A DNA stretch of 64,000 nt from Paenalicyclobacillus mengziensis (GTDB lineage: Bacteria; Bacillota; Bacilli; Alicyclobacillales; Alicyclobacillaceae). Under the pieces are notes generated by a model. The model was not told the origin of the DNA. It searched no databases and saw only the letters and a program-made list of their open reading frames with translations. The stretch spans positions 4,192,001 to 4,256,000 of the forward strand of contig NZ_CP071182.1 of assembly GCF_017298635.1 (NCBI RefSeq), given 5' to 3'. Of the stretch, positions 54,757 through 63,068 are shown piece after piece. Numbering within the stretch: position 1 is the first letter of the stretch; every line of letters starts with the position of its first letter. Both the position numbers and the translations under genes were made by a program.

Positions 54757-55102
54757 ACCTTTAGTTTCAATTTTAGAGGTATTTTGAGACCATACTTTGA
54801 CAGGGAAAGCGTGTGTTCGAAGCCCCCACATTCACTAGAGCTAGCCAGCGCAACACGCACCTTTTTCTTGGTCAATGACCACAAATACTTTCCATCGGTT
54901 CCCGTCCGGATCCGTATGTTTTCCGTAAGTAAAAATTACAGAAAGGCGTTCCTCCATACCGCGTTTTTCATATTTATGCATTTTACGTTGGACATTCTTG
55001 TGTCGTTAATGCCCCCGTTACCTGAAGAAAGAGCATTGCTTTAATCTGATGGCTAAACCGCCTCCCTGAACCATGGGAGGAACCATTTGACTAGTATCGA
55101 CA
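54757..55102. other. Gene-free stretch between BNR genes
   Basis: About 346 bases between convergent lipoprotein genes. No credible gene. The only recognisable item is the dispersed repeat at 54955-54980. Confidence 0.5.
54955..54980. repeat. Short dispersed repeat, copy 2
   Basis: Matches 16436-16461 around CATACCGCGTTTTT-ATATTTAT. It lies about 200 bases behind the broken BNR lipoprotein gene, the same relative position as copy 1. Confidence 0.5.
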
Positions 55103-56461
55103 TCAATGGGAATTCGTTTGAACTACCCAATCGTTTCCCCCATCGGTGGTCTTTAGAATCTTTGTCTGAATGTGTCCATTTATAGAATTTTCTTTGTTTA
55201 ACAGCACCCATCCTGTTTTAGACGTGACCATATTCAACTGTTTCACATCGAAGCCTTGTTGTAACAAAGGCTTTAGAGAACCAGCCGCCTGTATGGTTGT
55301 CCAAGACTTCCCTCCGTTTGTCGTTTGCTCAAATGGAGTACCAGAACTTCCAATAATCCAACCATCTTGGGCGTTTAAGAATGACTGTCTGACTCTGTCA
55401 TCATTTTGACTAAGGGAAATGTTCGTTCCAATTGCCCAAGACCTCCCCGTGTTTGCCGTTCGATAACTCACCAACTGATTGTTGGTTCCACCTTTATAAT
55501 ACTGGACCAATTCAGTGCCTGTATTGCCTGTAAATACAGGCTTATATTCTATTGTTTCAAAACCGCTCTCGTACCCTTGGGGAATCGGAAGATGAGCCGC
55601 CTTCCACGCTGTTCCCGCTGTGTGGGTGTAGTACAATGAAGCCATCGTTTTCGATACAACGACGTTACCTACAGCAACCCATCCGTCTTGAGCATTGGTA
55701 AAGGTCATGGGCATTGGGACATCGAGCTCTGGCAATGCATGTGGCGTTACATTCTTGTTAGGTACATAACCTCCAGCCGACGAAACCATTGTCCAGGTCT
55801 TTCCACCATCGTCCGTGTGATAGATGGTGGTATCCCCTTGGTTCATCACACCTCCAGAAAATGCTTGAATCCATCCATCTTTGGCGGATGAGAAATGAAT
55901 CTGTCTGACGTAGTTGGCTACTGGTATCACATTATTCGAGCGTAGTGTGAATGTACGACCACCATCGTTTGTATCTAACACATTAAGGACATTATTTTTC
56001 TTGTCTTTTGAAATCCAAGCAATCCATCCAGTACTCGTGGATACGAATGACGCAACGGTAGGAGTGGGGGATTGCTTATCCAAGGTTGGTGCTTGAGGAA
56101 CCGAGATACGTATCCAACGAGTACCGCCATCAAGTGTTTTCCAGATACTGAATTGACCCTTAAAATACCCAGAAACATACCCATCCTGTGAATTGAGCAT
56201 TTCGATATTCAACAAATATGAAGACTTTGAGTTCGATGGAAAGTCCCTACTCTGAGTAGTTCCTGACGCTGACGAGTTGTTTACGACGTTACCATTCGAT
56301 TGAGCGGTTGTATTCTTCATTTGGGTGGCGGAATTATTGGACGAAGTATCGACGATATTGGCAGATTGAGAAGTTCCTCCTGCATATGCCCCGCATCCTG
56401 TAATAACCCCCATCACACCTAATGCAATAGCCGTTGTAACAAACTCTCTGTATTGTTTCAT
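55103..56461 (-). CDS. Asp-box (BNR) propeller lipoprotein
   Basis: A 452-residue predicted lipoprotein with lipobox ITGC near residue 23, an Asn/Ser-rich linker (about residues 30-75) and Asp-box motifs: KTLDGGTRWIRI, DTNDGGRTFTLR, HTDDGGKTWTMV, QTTNGGKSWTTI and KTTDGGNDWVVQ. The blades also share the NAQDGWIIG-type motif seen in its paralogues at 51173 and 53539. GGAGG lies about 11 bases before the ATG. It is oriented like the first paralogue; the middle one is reversed, which points to local duplication with inversion. Confidence 0.85.
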   Translation of the reverse strand: MKQYREFVTTAIALGVMGVITGCGAYAGGTSQSANIVDTSSNNSATQMKNTTAQSNGNVVNNSSASGTTQSRDFPSNSKSSYLLNIEMLNSQDGYVSGYFKGQFSIWKTLDGGTRWIRISVPQAPTLDKQSPTPTVASFVSTSTGWIAWISKDKKNNVLNVLDTNDGGRTFTLRSNNVIPVANYVRQIHFSSAKDGWIQAFSGGVMNQGDTTIYHTDDGGKTWTMVSSAGGYVPNKNVTPHALPELDVPMPMTFTNAQDGWVAVGNVVVSKTMASLYYTHTAGTAWKAAHLPIPQGYESGFETIEYKPVFTGNTGTELVQYYKGGTNNQLVSYRTANTGRSWAIGTNISLSQNDDRVRQSFLNAQDGWIIGSSGTPFEQTTNGGKSWTTIQAAGSLKPLLQQGFDVKQLNMVTSKTGWVLLNKENSINGHIQTKILKTTDGGNDWVVQTNSH

Positions 56462-56587
56462 TTAATGATTTACCTCCCCTTTATTACACTGATTGGACGA
56501 AACAGCGAAGCAAAGTGTTTCATACAATCAATGACATAAGAAGGGTGATCCTTGCGTCGCTAAACTCTCTTTTAGTCTCATAAGAAA

Positions 56588-56623
56588 AGGGCTTGCCCAG
56601 CGAATATTCATGCAGCGAGCCCT
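56588..56623 (-). terminator. Terminator after the retropepsin-like gene
   Basis: Arms AGGGCTTGC and GCGAGCCCT (one wobble pair) around an 18-base loop. On the minus strand they are followed by TTTTCTTA, 33 bases after the stop of the protease-like gene. Confidence 0.7.
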
Positions 56624-56655
56624 CGTGTCTTTGGTTTGTGTACTTTTTTGCCTCA

Positions 56656-57030
56656 TTAGCCCTTGTTGGCGGTAATCTCCATATTATCTAAATCGATGAC
56701 AAATCGCCCTGGAATCAAGATATCTAAGCCGATCAAACCGTTAATATCCCAATCAATCTGCCCAAAGTCCAATGGCTTGCTTGTCATTTTGACTCCGCCA
56801 AACTCCAGACTGTCGACAATTTTCTCAAATGCGTAATCCGTTCCACCAACACCGAAGGAACGATTTATGGGGTCCCCGATGTCAAAACCAAGTCCAATAT
56901 CATCCACCGCATCCGACACGACAATGGTGTGAGCGGCTCCTGTATCAATCGCCATACGGTCGATGGTTTTGCTTTGACCCTTGTACGTGACGGTTAAAGA
57001 GGCGAGCAAAAGTCCATCGGCATATTCAAT
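56656..57030 (-). CDS. Retropepsin-like aspartic protease-fold protein
   Basis: About 124 residues; single-domain retropepsin-like fold. The catalytic motif is MAIDTGAAHTIV, with AIDTGA as in retroviral-type proteases; the flap and second glycine region are SFGVGGTDYAFEK and DINGLIGLDIL. As in retropepsins it should work as a dimer. No ATG precedes the family's conserved start: the usual N-terminus (here IEYADGLLLASLTV) begins at ATT 57030, just after an in-frame TAG. TTG 57009 is the nearest conventional start but would remove the first strand. It overlaps the upstream gene by 37 bases. Confidence 0.82.
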   Translation of the reverse strand: MEYADGLLLASLTVTYKGQSKTIDRMAIDTGAAHTIVVSDAVDDIGLGFDIGDPINRSFGVGGTDYAFEKIVDSLEFGGVKMTSKPLDFGQIDWDINGLIGLDILIPGRFVIDLDNMEITANKG

Positions 57031-57275
57031 GCCCTAAATCTACCCCTTAAACCTGGTCTTCGTCGAAGTTCTATAACAATTGAGTCATTGTTTGTATGGT
57101 AGACAAACAGCTTATCCTTGCACTGCATTAGGGTTCTTGTAGCCTCATCATCAGGTACGGCACGTACTACCGCAACATCATCCACGTACACCCTGTCGTT
57201 TTCGATATGCGACGCTAGCTCCTCGACTAACACGAACTGATTCGGGAAGCTTTCACGCACCTTGGACCACTTCAT
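56994..57275 (-). CDS. Small protein upstream of the retropepsin-like gene
   Basis: A 93-residue protein, MKWSKVRESFPNQFVLVEEL followed by a compact alpha/beta core with YVDDVAVVRAVPDDEATR and YHTNNDSIVIELRRR. I know of no function; a gene of this kind next to a retropepsin-like gene is a recurring arrangement in Firmicutes (from memory), and the two overlap here, so they probably act together. ATG 57275 has GGAGAGG 8 bases upstream; a longer frame to 57329 lacks a ribosome site. Confidence 0.75.
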   Translation of the reverse strand: MKWSKVRESFPNQFVLVEELASHIENDRVYVDDVAVVRAVPDDEATRTLMQCKDKLFVYHTNNDSIVIELRRRPGLRGRFRALNMPMDFCSPL

Positions 57276-57359
57276 CCCCAACCTCTCCTCCGTCAGCTCT
57301 TCTGACCTAAATGTACCACATTCTTGCAATCACCGTGATACCTTTTGGCACCGGCAGGA

Positions 57360-59329
57360 CTCATCTTCCGCGCTGTAACCTGGAGCGACCAGCTGGAAAT
57401 TACACCTATAAGTAGGGTGAGTTAACGCAGCCCATTTTTCTTCCGAATTTTGGTTCTATGAAACTGCGATCATTTGTAAATTTGATCGGATTTGGGAATT
57501 GACGGTACGCGTTGCGGTTGACCGCTTAGGCCAGTTGATTCATTTGACTGTACACGCTCGTACCGGCGCCGAGCATAATAAGGATTCGTTCACACTGCCC
57601 ATCAACCTGAGGTCCTTTGCGAATGGTGTTTCCGTCCAAGTGGAGGAGTACCATCGCCAGTCCATCGAACATCTCCAACATGGACGTCCCAGTAGGTCGT
57701 ATGCTTTTTCTCTTGCCAGGCAGGATGAGTGGTTCGGATTCTTTATCCATCTGCGTTCGAATCATGTATTCAAAGGTCGCGTACAGGATGACAGCCATGA
57801 GCATTAAGCTGCTGAATGCTTCCACCCGGTCCGGATTTTGTAGGTACACCGGTCCTACGAAGTAGGGACTCTTCAGGAAGCGGAAACGGTACTCAACTTC
57901 GATTTGTTCCTTATAAGCCTGAAGTACTTCCAGGTTACTCATGGCCTGTTCATCGAGCACATTGGTGATGAGTACAAACATTGATGCGACCCGTCTGGCC
58001 TCTTCCAGGGCTGCTGGACTTGGCTCATGAATGGTGACCCGGTTGCGGAATACCTTACGTGTTGGCACAGCATCGTCCTTGCGCGGTCTTCCCCGAGAAG
58101 GGCGTTTGAGCACCTCGACCTCTTCTTGTGTTTGGACCTCTATCGTGTGGTAACCTTTGAGGCTCTTGGACAATTCTGTAGCTGCCCGCTCTGCATCGTC
58201 CAAGCATGAGTAGGTCCGCTCACTTTCGTCAGCTGCTGCCTTGGTAAACTGCCCAAACTCGGTCTCAATGAGCTTCTCCAGCCGTTTGCGTTTGCGTTCA
58301 TCCAATGCACTGGACTGAACCGCAATGAATCGGTAGCGTAGTCCATCCATCTCCCGATGAAACGATTGAATCCGGTAGGTGGCTGCGTCTTGCCGTTCTG
58401 CAAGTCGACCCACGTCTTCCCAGCGGTTTCTCTCTAGTGCGCTGCGCTTTACCTTGTCACACATGGCAAATGTGTTGGGCAAACGAGAGATGAAGCGAAC
58501 TCCATGTTCATCGAACAGCGGCAGGTTCTTCGAAGTCACAGCAGCAGAGTCCGCAATATAAAGGATTTGGCTGAGCTTCTGTTTCGGTAGACTTTCGGCC
58601 AGCTTCGCAATCGTTTTTGCATTCCAGGTCTTGTCGTCGAGGTTCCCGTTCTCAGGACTGGCTAACAGCGGAATACCGTGTGCCGTGACCATGCCGAAGA
58701 TGACTTGTTTCAAGTCCGGTCTGTGATCCTTGGAGTACCCTCTAGTAATCTCTAGACGACTGCCTTCCTCATCATCCGGGGCACCCCGGTAACGCCGATA
58801 ATGACCATAGAATGACATGGAGGTAGTGTCTCCATGTAGGTGGTCTAAGGGTACAGACGCCAAGTCCAGTGCTGAGAATGAGGCCATACTCAACACTCCG
58901 TCGATGCCAGTCTCATGGATGACGTCCAAGGCACGACCCAGAGCGTCGTCATTCAGCGCATCTGACGTGACGTTCGGACCAACAAGGGACTGAACGTCGT
59001 ATTCGTCATAGAACTGCTGTACTTTATATAACGCCTTTCGGTCCGTCAGGATGTTGACCAACAGGGCTTTGACCCGCTGTCCAACAGATAGCCGACAGTC
59101 CCCCGGCGCAACTTCAACGAGCTCGTCTATCTTGGTCACCCAATCAAGTCTGTCAATCATCCAAGACCAGATAGGACCTGAACCAAGCTTTTTGGTTGTA
59201 AACTGAAGATCATCGAGCAACTGGAAATCCTCCTTGGCATACAACAACCAAGAGAGATATTTCGACCCGAACCGTCAACTCACCTGCAATAATTCACTTA
59301 GAACCTTAGGTTACAGCGCGGAAGATGAG
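57360..59329 (-). mobile_element. IS1634-family insertion sequence
   Basis: A 1970-bp element with 22-bp perfect terminal inverted repeats (57360-57381 and 59308-59329; CTCATCTTCCGCGC core) and a 6-bp flanking repeat GCAGGA (57354-57359 and 59330-59335), the likely target duplication. It lies in the interval between a 152-residue hypothetical protein and the gene pair at 56656-57275. It does not clearly interrupt a gene. Confidence 0.9.
57526..59247 (-). CDS. IS1634-family transposase
   Basis: A 573-residue DDE transposase of the IS4-superfamily, IS1634 type. The first catalytic Asp is in LDHLHGDTTSMSFYG, the second in LSQILYIADSAAVTSKN, and the Glu motif in QAYKEQIEVEYRFRFLKSP (Y-x-x-x-x-x-E-x-x-Y/F-R). 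An extended basic region GRPRKDD precedes the C-terminal third. The start is TTG or ATG at 59247 with GGAGGA upstream. It fills the element and is intact. Confidence 0.92.
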   Translation of the reverse strand: MLYAKEDFQLLDDLQFTTKKLGSGPIWSWMIDRLDWVTKIDELVEVAPGDCRLSVGQRVKALLVNILTDRKALYKVQQFYDEYDVQSLVGPNVTSDALNDDALGRALDVIHETGIDGVLSMASFSALDLASVPLDHLHGDTTSMSFYGHYRRYRGAPDDEEGSRLEITRGYSKDHRPDLKQVIFGMVTAHGIPLLASPENGNLDDKTWNAKTIAKLAESLPKQKLSQILYIADSAAVTSKNLPLFDEHGVRFISRLPNTFAMCDKVKRSALERNRWEDVGRLAERQDAATYRIQSFHREMDGLRYRFIAVQSSALDERKRKRLEKLIETEFGQFTKAAADESERTYSCLDDAERAATELSKSLKGYHTIEVQTQEEVEVLKRPSRGRPRKDDAVPTRKVFRNRVTIHEPSPAALEEARRVASMFVLITNVLDEQAMSNLEVLQAYKEQIEVEYRFRFLKSPYFVGPVYLQNPDRVEAFSSLMLMAVILYATFEYMIRTQMDKESEPLILPGKRKSIRPTGTSMLEMFDGLAMVLLHLDGNTIRKGPQVDGQCERILIMLGAGTSVYSQMNQLA

Positions 59330-59475
59330 GCAGGAGTAGAGTCATCTTGAGCAAACCTGCCCTCTTGTGCAATAACAGTAAAATATTTAAGGTGGATTTA
59401 TATACAAAAGGAAAAGACCACCTTGTTTTAGGTCTTGCCCAGTTTGTCGAATTTGTGCTCCTGCTTGCTCTAATA

Positions 59476-59934
59476 TTATCCTTTAATAACAAAAAATGAT
59501 CCACGAATTGTTCCGGCTAGTTTAGACTTCTGCCTAGCAAACTTAAACTTCGCTTCCAACTCCTTTGGTACCTCCATTCCCTCAGAAAGCTTAAAACCAA
59601 CAGCCCGCTTCTTCGGGTCATCAACCGTGTACATGACGTTGACCTCAAGACCGTCCTCATAAAAGACGTAGGACCATTTTATATTTTCCACTTCGAAACA
59701 CGACGTTTCCAAAGGTTGGGACGCAAACTCAATATCACGTTCTTCTTTTAGAATTCTATTTACATAATCCAGAGTCTGCTGGCTTTCGCTTGCTGGCACA
59801 ACCGTAAATTCGTGCTTGTACTTGTTCATAAAGTAACGGGCTTCATGAGCACGTAAACCAGCAAGTGCTTCTGCTACAGGTGAAGACTCTATGCCAACTG
59901 TTGACACATTTTTAAAATCAACGACATAGGACAT
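59476..59934 (-). CDS. Hypothetical protein, 152 residues
   Basis: A 152-residue cytosolic protein without a recognised family. It shows an alpha/beta pattern: MSYVVDFKNVSTVGIESSPV, a helix with LRAHEARYFMNKYKHEF, then DYVNRILKEERDIEFAS and strands WSYVFYEDGLEVNVMYTV. ATG 59934 is used because GGAG lies 8 bases upstream; GTG 59940 sits too close. It ends about 150 bases from the IS1634 element, which may have separated it from the gene pair at 56656-57275. Confidence 0.65.
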   Translation of the reverse strand: MSYVVDFKNVSTVGIESSPVAEALAGLRAHEARYFMNKYKHEFTVVPASESQQTLDYVNRILKEERDIEFASQPLETSCFEVENIKWSYVFYEDGLEVNVMYTVDDPKKRAVGFKLSEGMEVPKELEAKFKFARQKSKLAGTIRGSFFVIKG

Positions 59935-59991
59935 TTCCACGGCTCCTTTTTTAGGACGCTCAGTTTTCGTCTTAACGAATCAACCACGAGG

Positions 59992-60387
59992 TTATTGTTC
60001 CAACGCCCTTTCAAGCTGTCCACACCAATTCGTCCAACCCCACTTTGCGCCTTGCAATCCTTGTTCATTTCCGATGCCAGTTTGTTCGAGATGAAGGTTA
60101 ACTTTCCCGTCCCCTAGATCCTGCAGCGTCCAGGTCACCGTGTGTTTCTCTCCGCTTTCCCATGTGTAGGACAGCCTATTTGGTTCATCCACGACGAGCA
60201 CTTCGCCTTCTATTACTCCATTCCACCCATTCATCGGTGGCATGCGAAACTCAAAACGGTAGCCTACGACCGGTTTGAAATCATTTTCCGTGACCCATTT
60301 GGCAAGCTTGCTTGAATCGGTTAAGGCGGACCAAAGCTTCTCGGTCGACGTTGTGTACTGGAAATCCAAAGATAATGTTAAGCTCAT
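59992..60387 (-). CDS. AHSA1/SRPBCC-domain protein
   Basis: A 131-residue protein of the AHSA1-like START/SRPBCC superfamily: SLDFQYTTSTEKLWSALTDS at the start, KWVTENDFKPVVGYRFEFR, LSYTWESGEKHTVTWTL and the C-terminal KWGWTNWCGQLERAL. It forms a ligand cavity; such proteins often pair with an ArsR gene and may bind or modify a hydrophobic compound. ATG 60387 overlaps the upstream ArsR stop (ATGA), with GAGGAGG before it, so they form a translationally coupled operon. Confidence 0.9.
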   Translation of the reverse strand: MSLTLSLDFQYTTSTEKLWSALTDSSKLAKWVTENDFKPVVGYRFEFRMPPMNGWNGVIEGEVLVVDEPNRLSYTWESGEKHTVTWTLQDLGDGKVNLHLEQTGIGNEQGLQGAKWGWTNWCGQLERALEQ

Positions 60388-60722
60388 TCTTCTTCCTCCT
60401 CTAATAGTTGGTTCAAGCGCAGCATATTCGTAGTCCAGAACTTGCTGTAGAAAGCCAGCCAATCTTGAATTTGTTTCAACGGAGCGGGGTTCAGCCGATA
60501 CCGCGTCTCCCTGCCGACTCTTCGGTGGGTTACCAAATCGGCATCTTTAAGGATTGCTAAATGTTTTGAAACCGCCGTTCGTCCCATTGGAAAGTGGACT
60601 GTTAAATCGTGGAGAGGTAATTCATCCGCATCCGCCAAAAGACGAAGTAATTCTCGTCGAGTCGGGTCGGCAACGGCAACATAGACATCCCTCACTTGAT
60701 TTGTATCGTTCAAAACCACCAC
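60384..60722 (-). CDS. ArsR-family regulator
   Basis: A 112-residue ArsR-type repressor: VYVAVADPTRRELLRLLAD, LTVHFPMGRTAVSKHLAIL (recognition helix) and the wing LVTHRRVGRETRYRLNP. No metal-binding cysteines are seen, so the inducer is likely organic, as in other ArsR-AHSA1 pairs. It is coupled to the AHSA1 gene, and a 17-bp dyad around its -10 indicates autoregulation. Start at GTG 60722; an internal TTG three codons on is possible. Confidence 0.9.
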   Translation of the reverse strand: MVVLNDTNQVRDVYVAVADPTRRELLRLLADADELPLHDLTVHFPMGRTAVSKHLAILKDADLVTHRRVGRETRYRLNPAPLKQIQDWLAFYSKFWTTNMLRLNQLLEEEEE

Positions 60723-60745
60723 CCGACTTTCATTTTATAGAAAAA

Positions 60746-60797
60746 GACACCGATTAGTGTCCAAATCATAATAGGACACTAATCGGTGTCGTGTCAA
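60746..60797 (-). promoter_or_regulatory. arsR-AHSA1 promoter with 17-bp operator dyad
   Basis: Minus strand: TTGACA (60792-60797), 18 bases, TATTAT (60768-60773). Perfect 17-base inverted repeats (GACACCGATTAGTGTCC, arms at 60774-60790 and 60746-60762) flank the -10, one arm inside the spacer and the other over the transcription start. On the minus strand a T-run follows, so the RNA might also act as a hairpin, but the promoter fit is better. Confidence 0.75.
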
Positions 60798-60889
60798 ATC
60801 GCTCTCTTTTTTCAAACCTTTACGAGCGTATGTCGTTATGCTGCCTCCATAGCGACGGAATCCAAAAATCTCTTGGTGTATTGATATAC

Positions 60890-60942
60890 AGGCGAGGCAA
60901 ATTCTTCTTCAACATCAGCCCCCAATAGTTCAAGAAGGGAGC
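60890..60942 (-). pseudogene. Short protein relic, also present near 63204
   Basis: Within a decayed stretch downstream of the epimerase gene (60836-61022), the minus strand encodes GSLLELLGADVEEEFASPVY, a plausible protein tail. A degenerate copy of the same DNA lies at 63204-63251. I cannot name the source gene. Confidence 0.35.
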
Positions 60943-61022
60943 CAACCCGAAAGGGTATAGCTCCAATAGTGACAGAACTTCCTCTGCCTTTACACGACCT
61001 TGCTTGCCATTTAGAAAGGCAC

Positions 61023-61874
61023 TCAAGTCTCATGATAAATGCCTTGTTCGAGACTTGGATACTTGAGTGGAAAACCAATGCGTTTCATCTTATTTGTGTC
61101 CAATACCAAGGTTGCCTCCATGACTCGACGTAGCATTGGCGGAATAGTTACCTGTTGAGGTGTGCTTATCTCTACATTCCCTACAGCCTTGTTGATGATG
61201 GCGGCAGCATCACGAACAGTCAGTGGATGATCATCTGCTACGTTATAGACACCTGGGGCATAATCGGCATTTGCCAACATCAAAATTGCTCGAACTACAT
61301 CCTCCCGATGAACAAAATGGGTGATGTTTTTACCTTCGACCATTGATGCTAATTGAGGAAATCGATTTATCGATGGGCTTCCCGCATTATATACCTGTGG
61401 AATTCGGATAATCACAAGGTCGGTCTTATGGTTGGTGAGGGAAAGCAGTTGTTGTTCTGCCTGTAGCTTTGAAACTGCATAAGCGTGACCAGGTAGAGGA
61501 TTACACACAGTCTCTTCGGACGCAGGTGGCGTTGATATGTCTCCATAAGCTACAGCGGCACTTAAATAAATGAATCGCCGAACATCATGATTGATTGCAT
61601 CTTGCATCAGACGCATTGTTCCATCTACATTAACGACCGTTACATCTCCATCGGAGGGTCGCATACCACCACCTAAATGAAATACTACTTCGACTCCTTG
61701 TGTCACATTGTCTAGGGAGTCGGGGATAGCTAGGTTTCCAACTACTTGTTCAACTCCCTCAAATAAATCAGAATGGTTTCTGACTAAGACTTTTACATCG
61801 TGCCCTGCTGCTTGCAATGTCTGTAACAAACGACTTCCGATGTATCCCGTCGCTCCTGTAACTAACACCTTCAT
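61023..61874 (-). CDS. NAD-dependent epimerase/dehydratase-family protein
   Basis: A 283-residue extended SDR. The nucleotide motif is VTGATGYIGSRLL at residues 5-17, followed by VFHLGGGMRPSDGD, IYLSAAVAYGD and the catalytic AYAVSKLQAE (Tyr, Lys). The C-terminal substrate domain is relatively short. The substrate may be a nucleotide sugar or a small ketone. It overlaps the upstream MarR gene by four bases, so the MarR protein presumably controls it. AGGAGGAAG precedes the ATG. Confidence 0.9.
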   Translation of the reverse strand: MKVLVTGATGYIGSRLLQTLQAAGHDVKVLVRNHSDLFEGVEQVVGNLAIPDSLDNVTQGVEVVFHLGGGMRPSDGDVTVVNVDGTMRLMQDAINHDVRRFIYLSAAVAYGDISTPPASEETVCNPLPGHAYAVSKLQAEQQLLSLTNHKTDLVIIRIPQVYNAGSPSINRFPQLASMVEGKNITHFVHREDVVRAILMLANADYAPGVYNVADDHPLTVRDAAAIINKAVGNVEISTPQQVTIPPMLRRVMEATLVLDTNKMKRIGFPLKYPSLEQGIYHET

Positions 61875-62362
61875 TTGTCTTCCTCCTTCTCATCTAACGA
61901 GTCTAAGTTCGATACTGCCTTCTGAAGGAGTTTGACAACAAAACTTTCTTCTTCAGGCGTTATGCCCTTCATCATGTGTGGTCGAAGTACATCAATCGGA
62001 TTGGGAATACCTAGCCATTTTTGATGTCCCTGTTCCGTCATTCTCAGTAATTTTATCCTTCTATCTCGTGGATGCTCTTGTCGGAAAAGCCACCCTTTTT
62101 TCACTAAAGAGTCCACAATTCCAGTCAATGTCCCAGACTCAACCTTCATGGCAGTTTGCAAGTCCTTTTGAGTAACACCGTCAGAACTGGCAATGCGATA
62201 TAAAACTTCCCATTGACTTCTAGCTAAGCCGTGCGGGCGCAAAACCTCATTTGTACGTATGGTGATCTCATGGTATACACGTCGTATCCAATGTCCCAAA
62301 TTGTTTACAAAAACGTCAGTAGGATCTATTTGTATCCCTCCCCACAATAACTTTAGGTACAT
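61871..62362 (-). CDS. MarR-family regulator
   Basis: About 163 residues; a MarR winged helix: LARSQWEVLYRIASSDG, TQKDLQTAMKVESGTLTGIV for the recognition region, and the wing EHPRDRRIKLLRMTEQG. The start is uncertain: ATG 62362 lacks a ribosome site and lies just behind the operator, whereas GGGGAGGG inside the frame (about 62338-62345) would serve an ATA codon (at IDPTDVFVNN) seven bases on. The gene is coupled to the epimerase. Ligand unknown; single regulatory cysteines are not evident. Confidence 0.88.
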   Translation of the reverse strand: MYLKLLWGGIQIDPTDVFVNNLGHWIRRVYHEITIRTNEVLRPHGLARSQWEVLYRIASSDGVTQKDLQTAMKVESGTLTGIVDSLVKKGWLFRQEHPRDRRIKLLRMTEQGHQKWLGIPNPIDVLRPHMMKGITPEEESFVVKLLQKAVSNLDSLDEKEEDK

Positions 62363-62368
62363 ATTTAA

Positions 62369-62383
62369 TTAGTACCAAACTAA
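62369..62383. promoter_or_regulatory. Candidate MarR operator
   Basis: TTAGT-ACCAA-ACTAA, a 5-base inverted repeat in the promoter region immediately upstream of the marR-type gene. The size and place fit an autoregulatory site. Confidence 0.5.
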
Positions 62384-62501
62384 TAGAAAAAACACAACTG
62401 CTTGCGGGGTTAATCTACCCAAAACCTCAACAAGCGCTATTGGTCTTCATTGAATATTCATGCGCCTAAGGTACGTTATCGTCCTGCGGTTTGAAGCCTA
62501 A

Positions 62502-63068
62502 CTAATCGTTCGCCATGACAAACTTAAACAAAACAAGATGAGCTAAGGCTGAAAAAATGACTGTTCCCATCCACCACCACAGCCCATGAGTAAGCCCGTG
62601 AGCCGTAATAAACCAGGCAGCATAGATCGAAACTACGGTTTGAATTGACGCCATAACCAAACCCGGGTTCCATCGGCGGCGCTTAATTCCCTCAATGATG
62701 TGTGTAGCACAATTCATGAGGCTGAAGATGACAATTAGTAACCCAAAGCCAATATTGGACACTGACAGTAATCCGAACACGGAGAAAGCCACCCACACAA
62801 AGAGGATGTTAATCCAGAAGACCTTTACATCAGTTAGCTTCTCCTGACCTGCAGGCAATCTATAGACAACTTGATTCATGTAATCTTTAAACCCACCCGG
62901 ATAAAGATGTTCCTCAGTTTGATGATACAGATACAACGGGATATTCACCAACGCCCAAAACATCACCTGAGTCGGTTGGTATGCTAGAAACAACAGGACC
63001 GTGGTCAACATCGCCAGCCACGGAGCAACCTTAGCCCAGTTTTGATGGCGTGACAGTGCTTGAATCAT
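62502..63068 (-). CDS. HXXEE-domain membrane protein
   Basis: A 188-residue membrane protein with about five helices and the family signature YHQTEEHLYPGGF (HxxEE) near residue 50, followed by a helix with CATHIIEGI. The conserved His and Glu residues face one side of the helices and could bind a metal. The family is of unknown function. GAGGAGAGG precedes the ATG. It appears monocistronic, with a weak hairpin behind it (62401-62435). Confidence 0.88.
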   Translation of the reverse strand: MIQALSRHQNWAKVAPWLAMLTTVLLFLAYQPTQVMFWALVNIPLYLYHQTEEHLYPGGFKDYMNQVVYRLPAGQEKLTDVKVFWINILFVWVAFSVFGLLSVSNIGFGLLIVIFSLMNCATHIIEGIKRRRWNPGLVMASIQTVVSIYAAWFITAHGLTHGLWWWMGTVIFSALAHLVLFKFVMAND

